A DNA stretch of 64,000 nucleotides from JAAYPI01 sp036734385 (GTDB lineage: Bacteria > Bacteroidota > Bacteroidia > Bacteroidales > Paludibacteraceae): positions 7,339-71,338 of the forward strand of contig DAIMYQ010000006.1 of assembly GCA_036734385.1 (NCBI GenBank), in the 5' to 3' direction. Made by a program: the position numbers and the translations under genes. Positions 54,967-63,921 of this stretch are shown one piece after another. Position 1 is the stretch's first letter, and the number at the start of each line of letters is the position of its first letter. The notes under the pieces are model-generated. The model saw only the letters and a list, made by a program, of their open reading frames with translations. It was not told the origin of the DNA and searched no databases.

Positions 54967-55692
54967 ATGAATTTTTATAAGAAAATAATTAGAATACCCG
55001 GTAAACTCAAAGGCTTGTTTTTTGTTTGCAGGGTGGATAGACTTGTGCCAATACAACTTTTTGACTTTATGGCACACATAGCTCGTTTATCAAGATGGAT
55101 ATCAGAACACAAAAATAGCTGTAAGAATGATTTTTACACACAAACATTTAATTACAAAAAGCGAGAATCGTTGTATGAACAAGTGATAAATGCCTGTAAT
55201 TTAGATACAAATATTGATTACCTTGAGTTTGGTGTTTCAAAAGGGGTTTCTTTCAAATGGTGGGTTAATAGGATAAAAAACTCAGATGCTCGGTTTTATG
55301 GGTTTGATACTTTTACCGGACTTCCTGAAGCTTGGGGACCATTCAAAAAAGGAGACATGGAAAATGGCAATAATCCCCCCGTCATAGAGGATAATAGGCA
55401 TGAATTTTATCAAGGGCTCTTTCAGCAAACCTTACTTCCGTTTTTAAGTACGTACAATCCTTCTAAAAGAAAGGTAATACATATGGATGCTGATATATAT
55501 TCGGCAACTCTTTACGTCTTGACACTGATTACTCCATTTCTCAAATCGGGAGACATAATATTTTTTGATGAATTTAGTGTTCCTCTTCATGAGTTCAAAG
55601 CCTTTAAAGAATGGAGTAGTTCTTTTTACATAAATTACAAGGTATTGGGTGCTGTTAATAATTTTTACCAAATTGCTGTAATAATACGATAA
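54967..55692 (+). CDS. class I SAM-dependent methyltransferase (TylF/MycF-like)
   Basis: A 241-residue methyltransferase. Motif I is DYLEFGVSKGVSFKWW (SAM loop), then FYGFDTFTGLPE (acidic loop end) and the metal-binding-style HMDADIYSATL and IIFFDEFS. These resemble TylF/MycF macrocin O-methyltransferases and related sugar methyltransferases acting on glycans. The acceptor is unknown. The neighbouring operator-like repeat suggests regulated expression, and isolation from glycan genes makes the pathway unclear. Confidence 0.75.
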   Translation: MNFYKKIIRIPGKLKGLFFVCRVDRLVPIQLFDFMAHIARLSRWISEHKNSCKNDFYTQTFNYKKRESLYEQVINACNLDTNIDYLEFGVSKGVSFKWWVNRIKNSDARFYGFDTFTGLPEAWGPFKKGDMENGNNPPVIEDNRHEFYQGLFQQTLLPFLSTYNPSKRKVIHMDADIYSATLYVLTLITPFLKSGDIIFFDEFSVPLHEFKAFKEWSSSFYINYKVLGAVNNFYQIAVIIR

Positions 55693-55809
55693 TTTGCTTT
55701 AGCAAATTATATAGTAGAAGTCAAAAATGAATGTTATAAACATTGGAATTGAAAATTTTTTTACAAGAAATTTGTTTTAAAAGGCAAATTGTCATACATT
55801 CACACAACT

Positions 55810-56175
55810 ATGTCTATTACCACGTATATTGTACTTTTTATACTTTTCATTACGATTTTTTTCAAAAAAAGAAAAAAACCGAATGAGAATCATGTGCCGG
55901 AACATCCTCCCATTGTTTTTAATCCCCGTGGAAGTTCAGAAAAAACGGATCCTCCAAAAGAAAAAAAACAAGGAGCGGATTTGATTTCAATGGATTATCA
56001 ACCTATGGAAAATAATATGGTAAAAATGCAGACAGAAGAAAGAATCCCTTTAAAATCTGTTTTTGCTCAAGATAAAAAAGAGGATGAAAATAAGGAAGCT
56101 CTCGCTTCCTTAGATGATCCGGAAGAGGTTAGAAAAGCGATTATCTATACTGAAATTATTAATAGAAAATATTGA
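55810..56175 (+). CDS. small membrane-anchored protein, function unknown
   Basis: A 121-residue protein with an N-terminal membrane helix (about 3-20), a basic patch (KKRKK), a Pro/Lys-rich low-complexity middle and a C-terminal helix (DDPEEVRKAIIYTEIINRKY). A similar RKAIIYxEILxxKY end is familiar in small Bacteroidales proteins. The start is at the ATG at 55810; a TTG at 55789 is also open. Topology suggests a cytoplasmic tail that recruits a partner to the membrane. Confidence 0.65.
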   Translation: MSITTYIVLFILFITIFFKKRKKPNENHVPEHPPIVFNPRGSSEKTDPPKEKKQGADLISMDYQPMENNMVKMQTEERIPLKSVFAQDKKEDENKEALASLDDPEEVRKAIIYTEIINRKY

Positions 56176-56243
56176 TTTTTAATATTTTATGACCAAAATG
56201 GAAGTTTTAGACCTTTTTATTTTCTTTACAAGGAAATAGTTAT

Positions 56244-56308
56244 TACCTTTGCCTATAACAAAAAACGAAAAGGGAGTCTCGATTTATTTCGAGATTCTTT
56301 TTGTTTTT
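56244..56308 (+). promoter_or_regulatory. greA -7 box and terminator-like leader hairpin
   Basis: TACCTTTG (56244-56251) is followed by a 9-bp hairpin (56274-56282 / 56289-56297, loop TTTATT) and a U-rich run (to 56308), 46 bp before greA. This has the form of a terminator in the leader. It may attenuate greA. Confidence 0.45.
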
Positions 56309-56354
56309 AAAAAAGGATGAATTAATTATTAATAACCACTAAAAATTAAATTTT

Positions 56355-56825
56355 ATGGCTATCATTTATATGACCGAAGAGGGGTATAAGAAGTTGATGG
56401 ATGATTTAAATTATCTTGAATCTGTAGAGCGACCATCTATTTCCAGACAAATAGCAGAAGCTAGGGATAAGGGAGATCTGTCTGAAAATGCGGAATATGA
56501 TGCAGCCAAAGAGGCTCAAGGTATGTTGGAAATGAAAATCTCCCAACTAAAAGATAATCTTCAAAATGTTAGAATTATCAACGAAAAGCAACTAAATACA
56601 GATTTTGTTCAGATTTTGAACAAAGTAAGAATTCGTAATACTAAAACGAAACAAGAATTGGTATATACCCTTGTCTCTGAGGCAGAAGCAAATCTTAGAG
56701 AAGGTAAAATATCAATAAACACTCCTGTTGCAAAGGGTTTGCTCGGCAAGAAAATTGGCGACAAAACACAAATTTCGATTCCTTCAGGAGTTGTAGAATT
56801 TGAAATTGTAGATATTACATTTTAA
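56355..56825 (+). CDS. greA: transcription elongation factor GreA
   Basis: A 156-residue factor that enters the RNA polymerase secondary channel and stimulates cleavage of stalled transcripts. The N-terminal coiled coil has the acidic tip GDLSENAEYDAAKEAQG; the C-terminal FKBP-like domain ends VVEFEIVDI. Length is standard. It is 13 bp upstream of the HIT gene. Confidence 0.96.
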   Translation: MAIIYMTEEGYKKLMDDLNYLESVERPSISRQIAEARDKGDLSENAEYDAAKEAQGMLEMKISQLKDNLQNVRIINEKQLNTDFVQILNKVRIRNTKTKQELVYTLVSEAEANLREGKISINTPVAKGLLGKKIGDKTQISIPSGVVEFEIVDITF

Positions 56826-56838
56826 AATAAACATATAT

Positions 56839-57231
56839 ATGGCAACAATATTTAGTAAAATAGTAGCGGGAGAAATTCCTTGTTACAAGATCGCAGAAAC
56901 AGAAAAATATTTTGCATTCCTAGATGTAAATCCTCTTGTTAGGGGTCACGTTTTGGTGATACCTAAACAGGAAGAAAGTTATATTTTCAACTTGGATGAT
57001 GACACTTTAGCGGGGTTGCATGTTTTTGCAAAAAAAATAGCAAAAGCTGTCGCTAAAGCTATTCCTTGCAAAAGAGTGGGAATGGCTGTTATTGGTTTGG
57101 AGGTGCCTCATGCTCACATACATCTGATACCTCTTAATAAAGAGGCAGACATTCTTTTTTCCAATCCAAAACTGACTCTCGAAAAAGAGGAAATGGAAGA
57201 AATTGCTAAAAAAATTCGAAAAGAACTATAA
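56839..57231 (+). CDS. HIT-family nucleotide hydrolase
   Basis: A 130-residue histidine-triad protein. The active site is HAHIHLIPL (His triad) and the N-terminal FSKIVAGEIPCYKIAE is typical of the HinT branch, which hydrolyses AMP-lysine and AMP-phosphoramidates. It follows greA in the same run, and a hairpin terminator follows it. Confidence 0.93.
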   Translation: MATIFSKIVAGEIPCYKIAETEKYFAFLDVNPLVRGHVLVIPKQEESYIFNLDDDTLAGLHVFAKKIAKAVAKAIPCKRVGMAVIGLEVPHAHIHLIPLNKEADILFSNPKLTLEKEEMEEIAKKIRKEL

Positions 57232-57252
57232 GGGAAAGCTTATAACAAAGAT

Positions 57253-57289
57253 AAAAACGCAATTTTTAGAAATAGAAGTTGCGTTTTTT
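57253..57289. terminator. bidirectional terminator between HIT gene and aroK
   Basis: AAAAACGCAA (57253-57262) pairs with TTGCGTTTTT (57279-57288) around a 16-base loop, T-run right and A-run left. The right arm touches the aroK stop codon. Confidence 0.75.
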
Positions 57290-57779
57290 ATTTGAGAATG
57301 GACGTAATATCTTCTTCCAAAGGGTTAATGCTCATTTGTGCCTTTGAGTAGAAAGGTTCTCTCTCTTCCAGTTTATTGTGGACGTAATTGCTGATTTCTT
57401 CATTATTTTTATCTCTTAGTAGTGGTCGATTCATTTTTGCCGAAATTAGTCTTTCCACAAGAGCCTCTTGGGGTGTTTTAAGGTAAATAGTTAGTCCTTT
57501 TCTATTCATTACGTCCATGTTATCGTAAAAACAGGCAGTTCCTCCTCCGGTTGCGATTACCACATTTTCCATTTCGGCTATTTCCACCAACATTTTTCTT
57601 TCTATCTCCCTGAAACCTTCTTCCCCCTTTTCTTCAAAGAGTTGATTAATACTTTTGTGAAAAGTATTTTCTATGTATACGTCAGTGTCAATAAACGATA
57701 AACCCAAAGATTCAGCCAACTGCCTTCCAAAGGTAGTTTTACCTGTTCCCATAAATCCGACTAAGAAAATTCGTTTCAT
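57288..57779 (-). CDS. aroK: shikimate kinase
   Basis: A 163-residue P-loop kinase of the shikimate pathway. It has Walker A GFMGTGKTTFG, the DxD-like DTDVYIE, GEEGFREIERKML for shikimate, the GGGTACF motif and MNRPLLRD in the lid. Length is normal. It is the last gene of ribD-cls-aroK, 6 bp after cls. Confidence 0.95.
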   Translation of the reverse strand: MKRIFLVGFMGTGKTTFGRQLAESLGLSFIDTDVYIENTFHKSINQLFEEKGEEGFREIERKMLVEIAEMENVVIATGGGTACFYDNMDVMNRKGLTIYLKTPQEALVERLISAKMNRPLLRDKNNEEISNYVHNKLEEREPFYSKAQMSINPLEEDITSILK

Positions 57780-57785
57780 ACTGTT

Positions 57786-59219
57786 TTATAATATGGGGCT
57801 GAATAAACGAGCAAATGATTGTATAAGTTTTTGAGAAAAAGGACGGTGTTTCCATATGGAATACTGTAATCTCTTGCAATGTTTCAAGTCTTTGAGAAAT
57901 ATGTCTTTCAATTCTACACTTTTCCCTTTATCGTAAATAAAAGCACTTATCTCAAAGTTTTGATCAAAACTACGGAAATCCATATTTGCGGAACCGATAA
58001 TCGCCAATTCATCGTCAATCGCAATGCTTTTTGCGTGAATGAATCCATCTTGGTATAAGTAAACTTTAACTCCGGCAGCTAGCATGGAACGTACAAATGA
58101 AAAGGAAGCTTCGAGAGACAATCGCACGTCTGATCGGCTCGGAATCATTATCCGCACATCAATTCCACTTAATGCGGCACATTCCAAAGCGTTACCGATG
58201 CTTTCATTTGGTAAAAAATACGGAGTTTGCACATAGACATACTTCTGTGCATTTTGTATTGCATGACAAAAACCTTGCATAATTCCTTGCCAAGTTGAAT
58301 CCGGTCCGCTACCCACTATTTGAACATGAGAGTTGTGTTCTGAGTTTGTAATAGGGGAATAATTTTTATCGAAAATCAACTTTTTCGTCATATATAGCCA
58401 GTCGGTTACAAATACACTTTGCAAACCGGCTACCCCATTTCCCCTGAGTTTGATGTGGGTATCCCTCCAATTTCCCCATTCCAAACCCTTTGTATATCTG
58501 TCAGCAATGTTGAACCCTCCTAAAAATCCGATATTGCCGTCAATGACAAGAATTTTTCGGTGGTTTCTGTAATTAAGCTTATTGGTAAAATACGGGAATC
58601 TTAGTTTGAAGAATGATTCTAATTTAACTCCTGCTTTCTGCATTTCTTGAATAGTTGACCTTTTCAATCGCCAACTACCAACGTCATCGTATATAAGTCT
58701 GACTTCTAAGCCTTGTTGGGCTTTCTTTATAAGCATATCTTTGAAAAGATTCCCTGTTTCATCTGTTTCTACGGCGTAATACTCTGCATGGATATTATGT
58801 GTTGCTTTATCCATTTCTTCGAGCATATCCTTAAAGAGAATTTTACCATCAGTATATATTTCGATTTCTGTATTGGAGAAAATGGCAGCATCACTACTTT
58901 TGCGAAGTAACTTTATTAGTCGTTTTTGATTTTCCGGAATACATCCTTCAAGGCATTTTTCCTCTGCTGCATAATAATCTATGCGGGAATGTATTTTTCG
59001 TTTTATTTTTTTTGAAATTTTTCGTTGGCGTTGAAAACTTCTTCCAAATAAGAAATAGAGAAGAAGTCCAATCAGAGGTAAAAAAACAAGGACTAAAATC
59101 CAAGCCGTAGTACGCACCGGATGCTTGTTTTCAAGTAAAACAACAATTATACTCGATACCACCGTGTAAATGTACGCGACAATAAAAATGATGTATAATA
59201 TTTCGGATACAATTTCCAT
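57786..59219 (-). CDS. cls: cardiolipin synthase
   Basis: A 477-residue membrane enzyme of the phospholipase D superfamily that joins two phosphatidylglycerols. Two N-terminal membrane helices (about 1-60), then two HKD motifs: HRKILVIDGNIGFLGG and HAKSIAIDDELAIIGSAN. The spacing (about 190 residues) fits Cls. It lies between ribD (3 bp upstream) and aroK (6 bp downstream). Confidence 0.94.
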   Translation of the reverse strand: MEIVSEILYIIFIVAYIYTVVSSIIVVLLENKHPVRTTAWILVLVFLPLIGLLLYFLFGRSFQRQRKISKKIKRKIHSRIDYYAAEEKCLEGCIPENQKRLIKLLRKSSDAAIFSNTEIEIYTDGKILFKDMLEEMDKATHNIHAEYYAVETDETGNLFKDMLIKKAQQGLEVRLIYDDVGSWRLKRSTIQEMQKAGVKLESFFKLRFPYFTNKLNYRNHRKILVIDGNIGFLGGFNIADRYTKGLEWGNWRDTHIKLRGNGVAGLQSVFVTDWLYMTKKLIFDKNYSPITNSEHNSHVQIVGSGPDSTWQGIMQGFCHAIQNAQKYVYVQTPYFLPNESIGNALECAALSGIDVRIMIPSRSDVRLSLEASFSFVRSMLAAGVKVYLYQDGFIHAKSIAIDDELAIIGSANMDFRSFDQNFEISAFIYDKGKSVELKDIFLKDLKHCKRLQYSIWKHRPFSQKLIQSFARLFSPIL

Positions 59220-59222
59220 ATA

Positions 59223-60245
59223 TTATTGACAGTAAGTTATTATTTTATTGTTTCCAAAGCAATGTATGCTATTGATGGCAGCTCTTACACAAGGGGCTTT
59301 TGTCCCTTCGTAAAGGCAAAAATCGGATATTTCCTTTTGTATCTCATCGTAAAGTCCAAGTTCCAAAAAAGATTCCAATACCTGTTTTCCTCCTTCTACA
59401 ATAAGAGAATTTATGTTGTTTTTGTACAGATAATCAAGTATTTGAGGAATGATGTTTTTTTCAAAATTTAATTTTATAAACAAAGGGTTACCTTCTTCAT
59501 TTTTTATTGCGTTGAAAATAATAGTTTCCGCTTGCCGGTCGAGTAATTTGTAATGAGAAGGTATTTTCAATGTTTTGTCTATGGTAATTCGTATTGGATT
59601 TTTTCCTGACCAACGTCTGGTAAGCAGTTTTGGGTTATCTTTCAGTGCTGTTTTCGTGCCTACCAAAATCGCCATTTCTTCTGCTCGCAATTTATGCACA
59701 AGCGTTTTGGTTATTTCATTGGATATTTGGATAGGGTTTTCTTCTTTGCCATCTAAAAAGCCATCTTTACTTTCTGCCCATTTCAACAAAATAAAAGGTC
59801 GTTTTTTTGTGTGAAAAGTAAAAAAATGCCTGTTTAATAGTAAACCTTTGTCTTCCAATAGGCCTTGTTCTACTTGTATGCCCGCTTCTCGCAATTTTTT
59901 TATTCCGTTACCGCTCACTTCTGGATTTGGGTCTGTATTGCAAATAATAACTTTTGGAATGCCGTATTTGATAATGAGATCAGCACAAGGAGGTGTTTTC
60001 CCGTAATGCGAACAAGGTTCGAGGTTGACATAAAGGGTTGAGTGGGTAAGTGCATTTTTGTCTTCCACGGAAGCGATTGCATTTACTTCCGCATGTGCTT
60101 GTCCGAATTGTTGGTGATAACCCTCTCCAATAATTTTGTTCTCCGAAACAATTACACATCCAACCATCGGATTGGGAGCAACATTTCCGATTCCTAATCG
60201 TGCTAGCTGAAAGCAGCGGTACATATAGCTTTCTTCTGCTGTCAT
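59223..60245 (-). CDS. ribD: bifunctional riboflavin deaminase/reductase RibD
   Basis: A 340-residue enzyme for two early riboflavin steps. The N-terminal deaminase has HAEVNAI and PCSHYGKTPPCADLI (zinc ligands); the C-terminal reductase (about 145-340) has LKWAESKDG and VEGGKQVLESF. Complete. It is divergent from prmC across 71 bp. Confidence 0.95.
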   Translation of the reverse strand: MTAEESYMYRCFQLARLGIGNVAPNPMVGCVIVSENKIIGEGYHQQFGQAHAEVNAIASVEDKNALTHSTLYVNLEPCSHYGKTPPCADLIIKYGIPKVIICNTDPNPEVSGNGIKKLREAGIQVEQGLLEDKGLLLNRHFFTFHTKKRPFILLKWAESKDGFLDGKEENPIQISNEITKTLVHKLRAEEMAILVGTKTALKDNPKLLTRRWSGKNPIRITIDKTLKIPSHYKLLDRQAETIIFNAIKNEEGNPLFIKLNFEKNIIPQILDYLYKNNINSLIVEGGKQVLESFLELGLYDEIQKEISDFCLYEGTKAPCVRAAINSIHCFGNNKIITYCQ

Positions 60246-60316
60246 ACAGATTTTGTTTTCTATATAAATTTCGTCAATATCCGAATCCTTTTTGATTATT
60301 TTAGTAGTTTTGTGGC

Positions 60317-61162
60317 ATGGAAAAACTCAAAGTTTTATTTTCTTCACAACTACAAGGCATATATCCTGCCTGTGAGATAGAAAGTTTTTTAAGACTGAGT
60401 GTGGCTCATATCTGTCATTTGCCTTTCAGGCAAACCCGTTTTCACAAAGATATAAAAATTACTAATACGCAATATCTTGTTTTTGAAACAATTGTAGAAA
60501 GATTAAAAAAATCGGAACCAATTCAATATATTTTAGGAGAAACAGAATTTTTCGGATTACCCTTTGATGTGTCACCTGCAGTTCTTATTCCACGTCCTGA
60601 AACAGAGGAACTTGTGGAATGGATAATAAAGGATTTTAGCAATATGCCATCCTGTAAAATTCTGGAATTTGGAACCGGTAGTGGTTGCATTGCTATTTCG
60701 TTGGCGAAAAATATGCAAGGGTCCATTGTTTCATCAGTAGATATTTCCTCGGATGCCTTGCAAGTGGCACGGGAAAATGCAGAAAAGAACCAAGTCCAAG
60801 TTTCCTTTATACAGCAAAATATGTTGAATTTGGATGAAACAGTTTTTCAATCGTTGTATGATGTGATTGTAAGCAATCCTCCGTATGTTTGTGAAAAGGA
60901 AAAATTGCAGATGCAACCCAATGTCCTTGATTTTGAACCCCACTTAGCTTTATTTGTTGAGAATGAAAATCCATTAATTTTTTACCATAAAATAGCTGTT
61001 TTCGCAAAAAACAAATTATCAAAAAAAGGAGCTCTCTATGTTGAGATTAACCAAACACTGGGAGAGGAAACGTCGGCATTATTTGCCCAATATGGATTTA
61101 ACGTGGAATTAAGAAAAGATATTTCCGGAAATGATAGGATGATAAAAGCCGTAAAACGATAA
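60317..61162 (+). CDS. prmC: release factor glutamine methyltransferase PrmC
   Basis: A 281-residue enzyme that methylates the GGQ glutamine of peptide release factors. SAM motif EFGTGSGCIAISLA, catalytic NPPY (VSNPPYVCE) and the upstream IPRPETEELVEW are the family signatures. recX starts 2 bp downstream. Confidence 0.95.
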   Translation: MEKLKVLFSSQLQGIYPACEIESFLRLSVAHICHLPFRQTRFHKDIKITNTQYLVFETIVERLKKSEPIQYILGETEFFGLPFDVSPAVLIPRPETEELVEWIIKDFSNMPSCKILEFGTGSGCIAISLAKNMQGSIVSSVDISSDALQVARENAEKNQVQVSFIQQNMLNLDETVFQSLYDVIVSNPPYVCEKEKLQMQPNVLDFEPHLALFVENENPLIFYHKIAVFAKNKLSKKGALYVEINQTLGEETSALFAQYGFNVELRKDISGNDRMIKAVKR

Positions 61163-61164
61163 AA

Positions 61165-61620
61165 ATGGATACTTCTCACTACGAAAAAATGGCGACCTTT
61201 TGTTCTTATTCGGAGCGTTGCATTTCTGATGTAACAAAAGCATTGGAAAAAATGGAAATGACACCCGATGAAATGGACGAAATTATCTCTTTGTTGGTAA
61301 AAGATAGGTTTTTGGACGAATCGCGTTATGCAAATGCCTACGTTCGCGACAAATTTCGGTTCAATAAATGGGGCAAGCAAAAAATGGCATATATGTTACG
61401 CCAAAAAGGTCTCAAAGAAAACGATATACAAAATGCCTTCGATGAAATTTCCGAAGAGGAATACGAAAATGTCCTCACACAAATATTGCTAGCCAAAAAG
61501 AAATCCACAAAAAGTAATAATCCCTACGACCTTCAAAACAAATTATTTCGTTTTGCCGCAGGCAGAGGTTTTGAGCCCCATTTCATAGGTAAAACCATAA
61601 AAAAGGTGCTTGAAAAATAA
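61165..61620 (+). CDS. recX: regulatory protein RecX
   Basis: A 151-residue all-helical protein that modulates RecA filaments. It has three-helix repeats with DERFLDESRYANAYVRDKFRFNKWG-type residues (here LVKDRFLDESRYANAYV and KWGKQKMAYMLRQKG). Its stop (61618-61620) directly abuts the stop of the convergent transporter gene (61621), leaving no terminator between them. Confidence 0.9.
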   Translation: MDTSHYEKMATFCSYSERCISDVTKALEKMEMTPDEMDEIISLLVKDRFLDESRYANAYVRDKFRFNKWGKQKMAYMLRQKGLKENDIQNAFDEISEEEYENVLTQILLAKKKSTKSNNPYDLQNKLFRFAAGRGFEPHFIGKTIKKVLEK

Positions 61621-63291
61621 CTACATCGTTATCAAAATCAAAATTTGTGCAAACAAAATACGTAAGAACATGGTGAGAGGGTATACTGCCGCATAAGCAG
61701 TTGCTTGTGCCTGAGTGTGTGCAATTGAATTTGCAAATTCCAGTGCAGGAGGATCTGTCATTGCTCCCGATATTATACCGCAGATTTTCAAGTAATTATA
61801 TTTTCTCAAACGAGCGATAATGGCTACAATCATGATAGGAAAGAAAGTTATGGCGGCACCATAAAGCATCCACATATATCCGCCGTTTTGTATAGTTTCC
61901 ACAAACTCTTTTCCTGAAAGCAAACCTACCGAACCAAGAAATAATATAATCCCTAACTCACGAAGCATCATATTCGCTCCCGGGTTCATGTAAAAATCCA
62001 ATTTGCCTATACGACCTTTGTGTCCCAACAAAATAGCCACCAGCAAAGGACCTCCTGCCAAACCAAGTTTTGCAGGAAAAGGCAATCCGGGAATAAAAAT
62101 AGGCAAGCTGCCTAAAATTACACCTATAAATATACCTATAAATATAGGAAGAACGTTAGGAGAAGAAAGTTCTTTTATAGAGTCTCCGATTTCTTTTTGC
62201 ACATCCGGCAAGATACCCTTTTTACCTACAATTCGAACCGTATCTCCCAATTCTAAAGTTGTTTGGAAAGTTGGTAAAATTTCCATACCGGCACGGAAAA
62301 TGCGTGTAATGCTTGCTTCGTAACGGCGATAAATACCAATCTGTTTGATTGTTTTTCCGGCAATTTTTCGGTTAGTAACCAATACATTAATCATCGCCAT
62401 ATTGCCCGAAACTTCTTTCTTATCTCCGATTTCTACTTCTCCGATTTTTGCTGCGAGAGCTTCAAGATGGTCTCTTGTAGACACCCCATAAATAATATCT
62501 CCGGCTTTTAGTTCTTCATTTTCGTTAGCGATGAGGAAAGAATTACCCCTTTCTATTCGAGAAATAGCTAATTCATTGTCAATCAGATTTTTGATGTAGC
62601 TGATTTTTTGTCCTATCAAATTCGGATTCGTTACGGTTACCTGAACACTCTCCAACTTTGAACTGTTTGCTCCTATCTGTTTGTTATATGCTTCAATTTC
62701 CTTTTCTACCTTGATGCCGAAAAACTTACGAATTAAAAGCATCGTTAGGATAATTCCCATTATACCGAAAGGATAGGCAACGGCATAAGCCATACCTGCT
62801 TTTTCTGACATCAGGTGGGCAGCTTCCGAGCCGCTTTCTCCAATGATTTGTTGAGCAGCTCCCAATCCCGGAGTGTTTGTCACGGCTCCGCACATAATTC
62901 CGGTTATTTCTTCAGAACTGATGGTGCCGTTTCCCAAAATGAAAATTAAATAAGCAACGCCAAAACCTAAACCAACGATAGTAATGGCAAAAAGATTCAG
63001 ACGAAGACCATCGTTGCGGAAAGTTTTGAAAAAACGAGGACCGACATCAATACCTATGGCATAAACAAACAAAATAAGTCCGAATTCTTTTACAAAATGC
63101 AAGATATCGGGGTCAGTGTTTGCTCCAAAATGAGAAATTGCCAAACCGGCAAACAAAACGCCTGCTATTCCAAGTTTTATTTTCTTCACTTCTATTTTAC
63201 CTATGGCAATGCCGACAAGAGCCGTCAGGCATAAATAAATAAGAGTGGAAGCCAACCCTGAATCCGTAAATAATTTTGTAATAGTATCCAT
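61621..63291 (-). CDS. YidE/YbjL/AspT-family transporter
   Basis: A 556-residue membrane protein with two five-to-six-helix halves (about 10-190 and 390-556) and two RCK_C-type cytoplasmic domains between them (about 205-290 and 295-375). The GLILFVYAIGIDVGPRFF and GAVTNTPGLGAAQQ segments, repeated as ELGIILFLGSVGL and GAMTDPPALEFAN, identify the AspT/YidE duplication family. AspT exchanges aspartate and alanine; the substrate here is unknown. The start is at the ATG at 63291; a TACTTTTG box lies at 63361-63354 on the minus strand. Confidence 0.88.
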   Translation of the reverse strand: MDTITKLFTDSGLASTLIYLCLTALVGIAIGKIEVKKIKLGIAGVLFAGLAISHFGANTDPDILHFVKEFGLILFVYAIGIDVGPRFFKTFRNDGLRLNLFAITIVGLGFGVAYLIFILGNGTISSEEITGIMCGAVTNTPGLGAAQQIIGESGSEAAHLMSEKAGMAYAVAYPFGIMGIILTMLLIRKFFGIKVEKEIEAYNKQIGANSSKLESVQVTVTNPNLIGQKISYIKNLIDNELAISRIERGNSFLIANENEELKAGDIIYGVSTRDHLEALAAKIGEVEIGDKKEVSGNMAMINVLVTNRKIAGKTIKQIGIYRRYEASITRIFRAGMEILPTFQTTLELGDTVRIVGKKGILPDVQKEIGDSIKELSSPNVLPIFIGIFIGVILGSLPIFIPGLPFPAKLGLAGGPLLVAILLGHKGRIGKLDFYMNPGANMMLRELGIILFLGSVGLLSGKEFVETIQNGGYMWMLYGAAITFFPIMIVAIIARLRKYNYLKICGIISGAMTDPPALEFANSIAHTQAQATAYAAVYPLTMFLRILFAQILILITM

Positions 63292-63361
63292 TGTATTTAG
63301 TTCTTTTTGATGCGTAAAATGCTCTTTTTGAGTAAAAATGCCAAATTCGGGCACAAAAGTA

Positions 63362-63921
63362 TGAAAAACAACTATAATAAAAAAACAAAAAGGACTATAT
63401 TTTTATTTTGTCTTGTACCATAAAAAATTGAATAGAAGGCATTTGTACAATCATTGTCTCCAAATTTGTTGTTAATTAACATATCTTGAATTTTTTTATC
63501 TGGATTTCTCTTAAACCTCCGGTCTGAAATTCATAACTCATTTTTTCATTTTTTAATTTTTCTTTGGGAATATTTGTTTTGTTATTTAAAATAATTAAAT
63601 TTACCGCCGTATAATGTCTTTGCTCTGTTGATGAGTTTCTATTGTGTTGAAAATCAAACCGTAACATTTTGAGCGTAAAGTGTTATGTACGGCATGGAAA
63701 CTAAAAATGGTGTTTTTTTACCTTCGTATAAAAGTTAAAATTAATTAAAATGTAATATTTAACTACTAATTCGAGGAAGAAGATAACCTAACCAAGGCGG
63801 CAAACGCGAATTGTTATTATTATCTATTTGGATTCTATGTGTTATGTATATATAATAAAGGTGTATTAATTGGAACCTTTACTATCTAAAATTGTAATAA
63901 AAATTATTTAACTATAAAATT
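63362..63921. other. intergenic region upstream of the right-edge gene
   Basis: About 560 bp of AT-rich sequence. A short minus-strand open frame (63476-63667) resembles no known protein. TACCTTCG near 63720 is a weak -7 match. No hairpin terminator stands out. Such long leaders are common before SusC-type genes. Confidence 0.3.

Noticed and set aside
63476..63667. 63-residue minus-strand open frame
   Set aside because: No start signals, no domain and poor composition; looks incidental in intergenic sequence.
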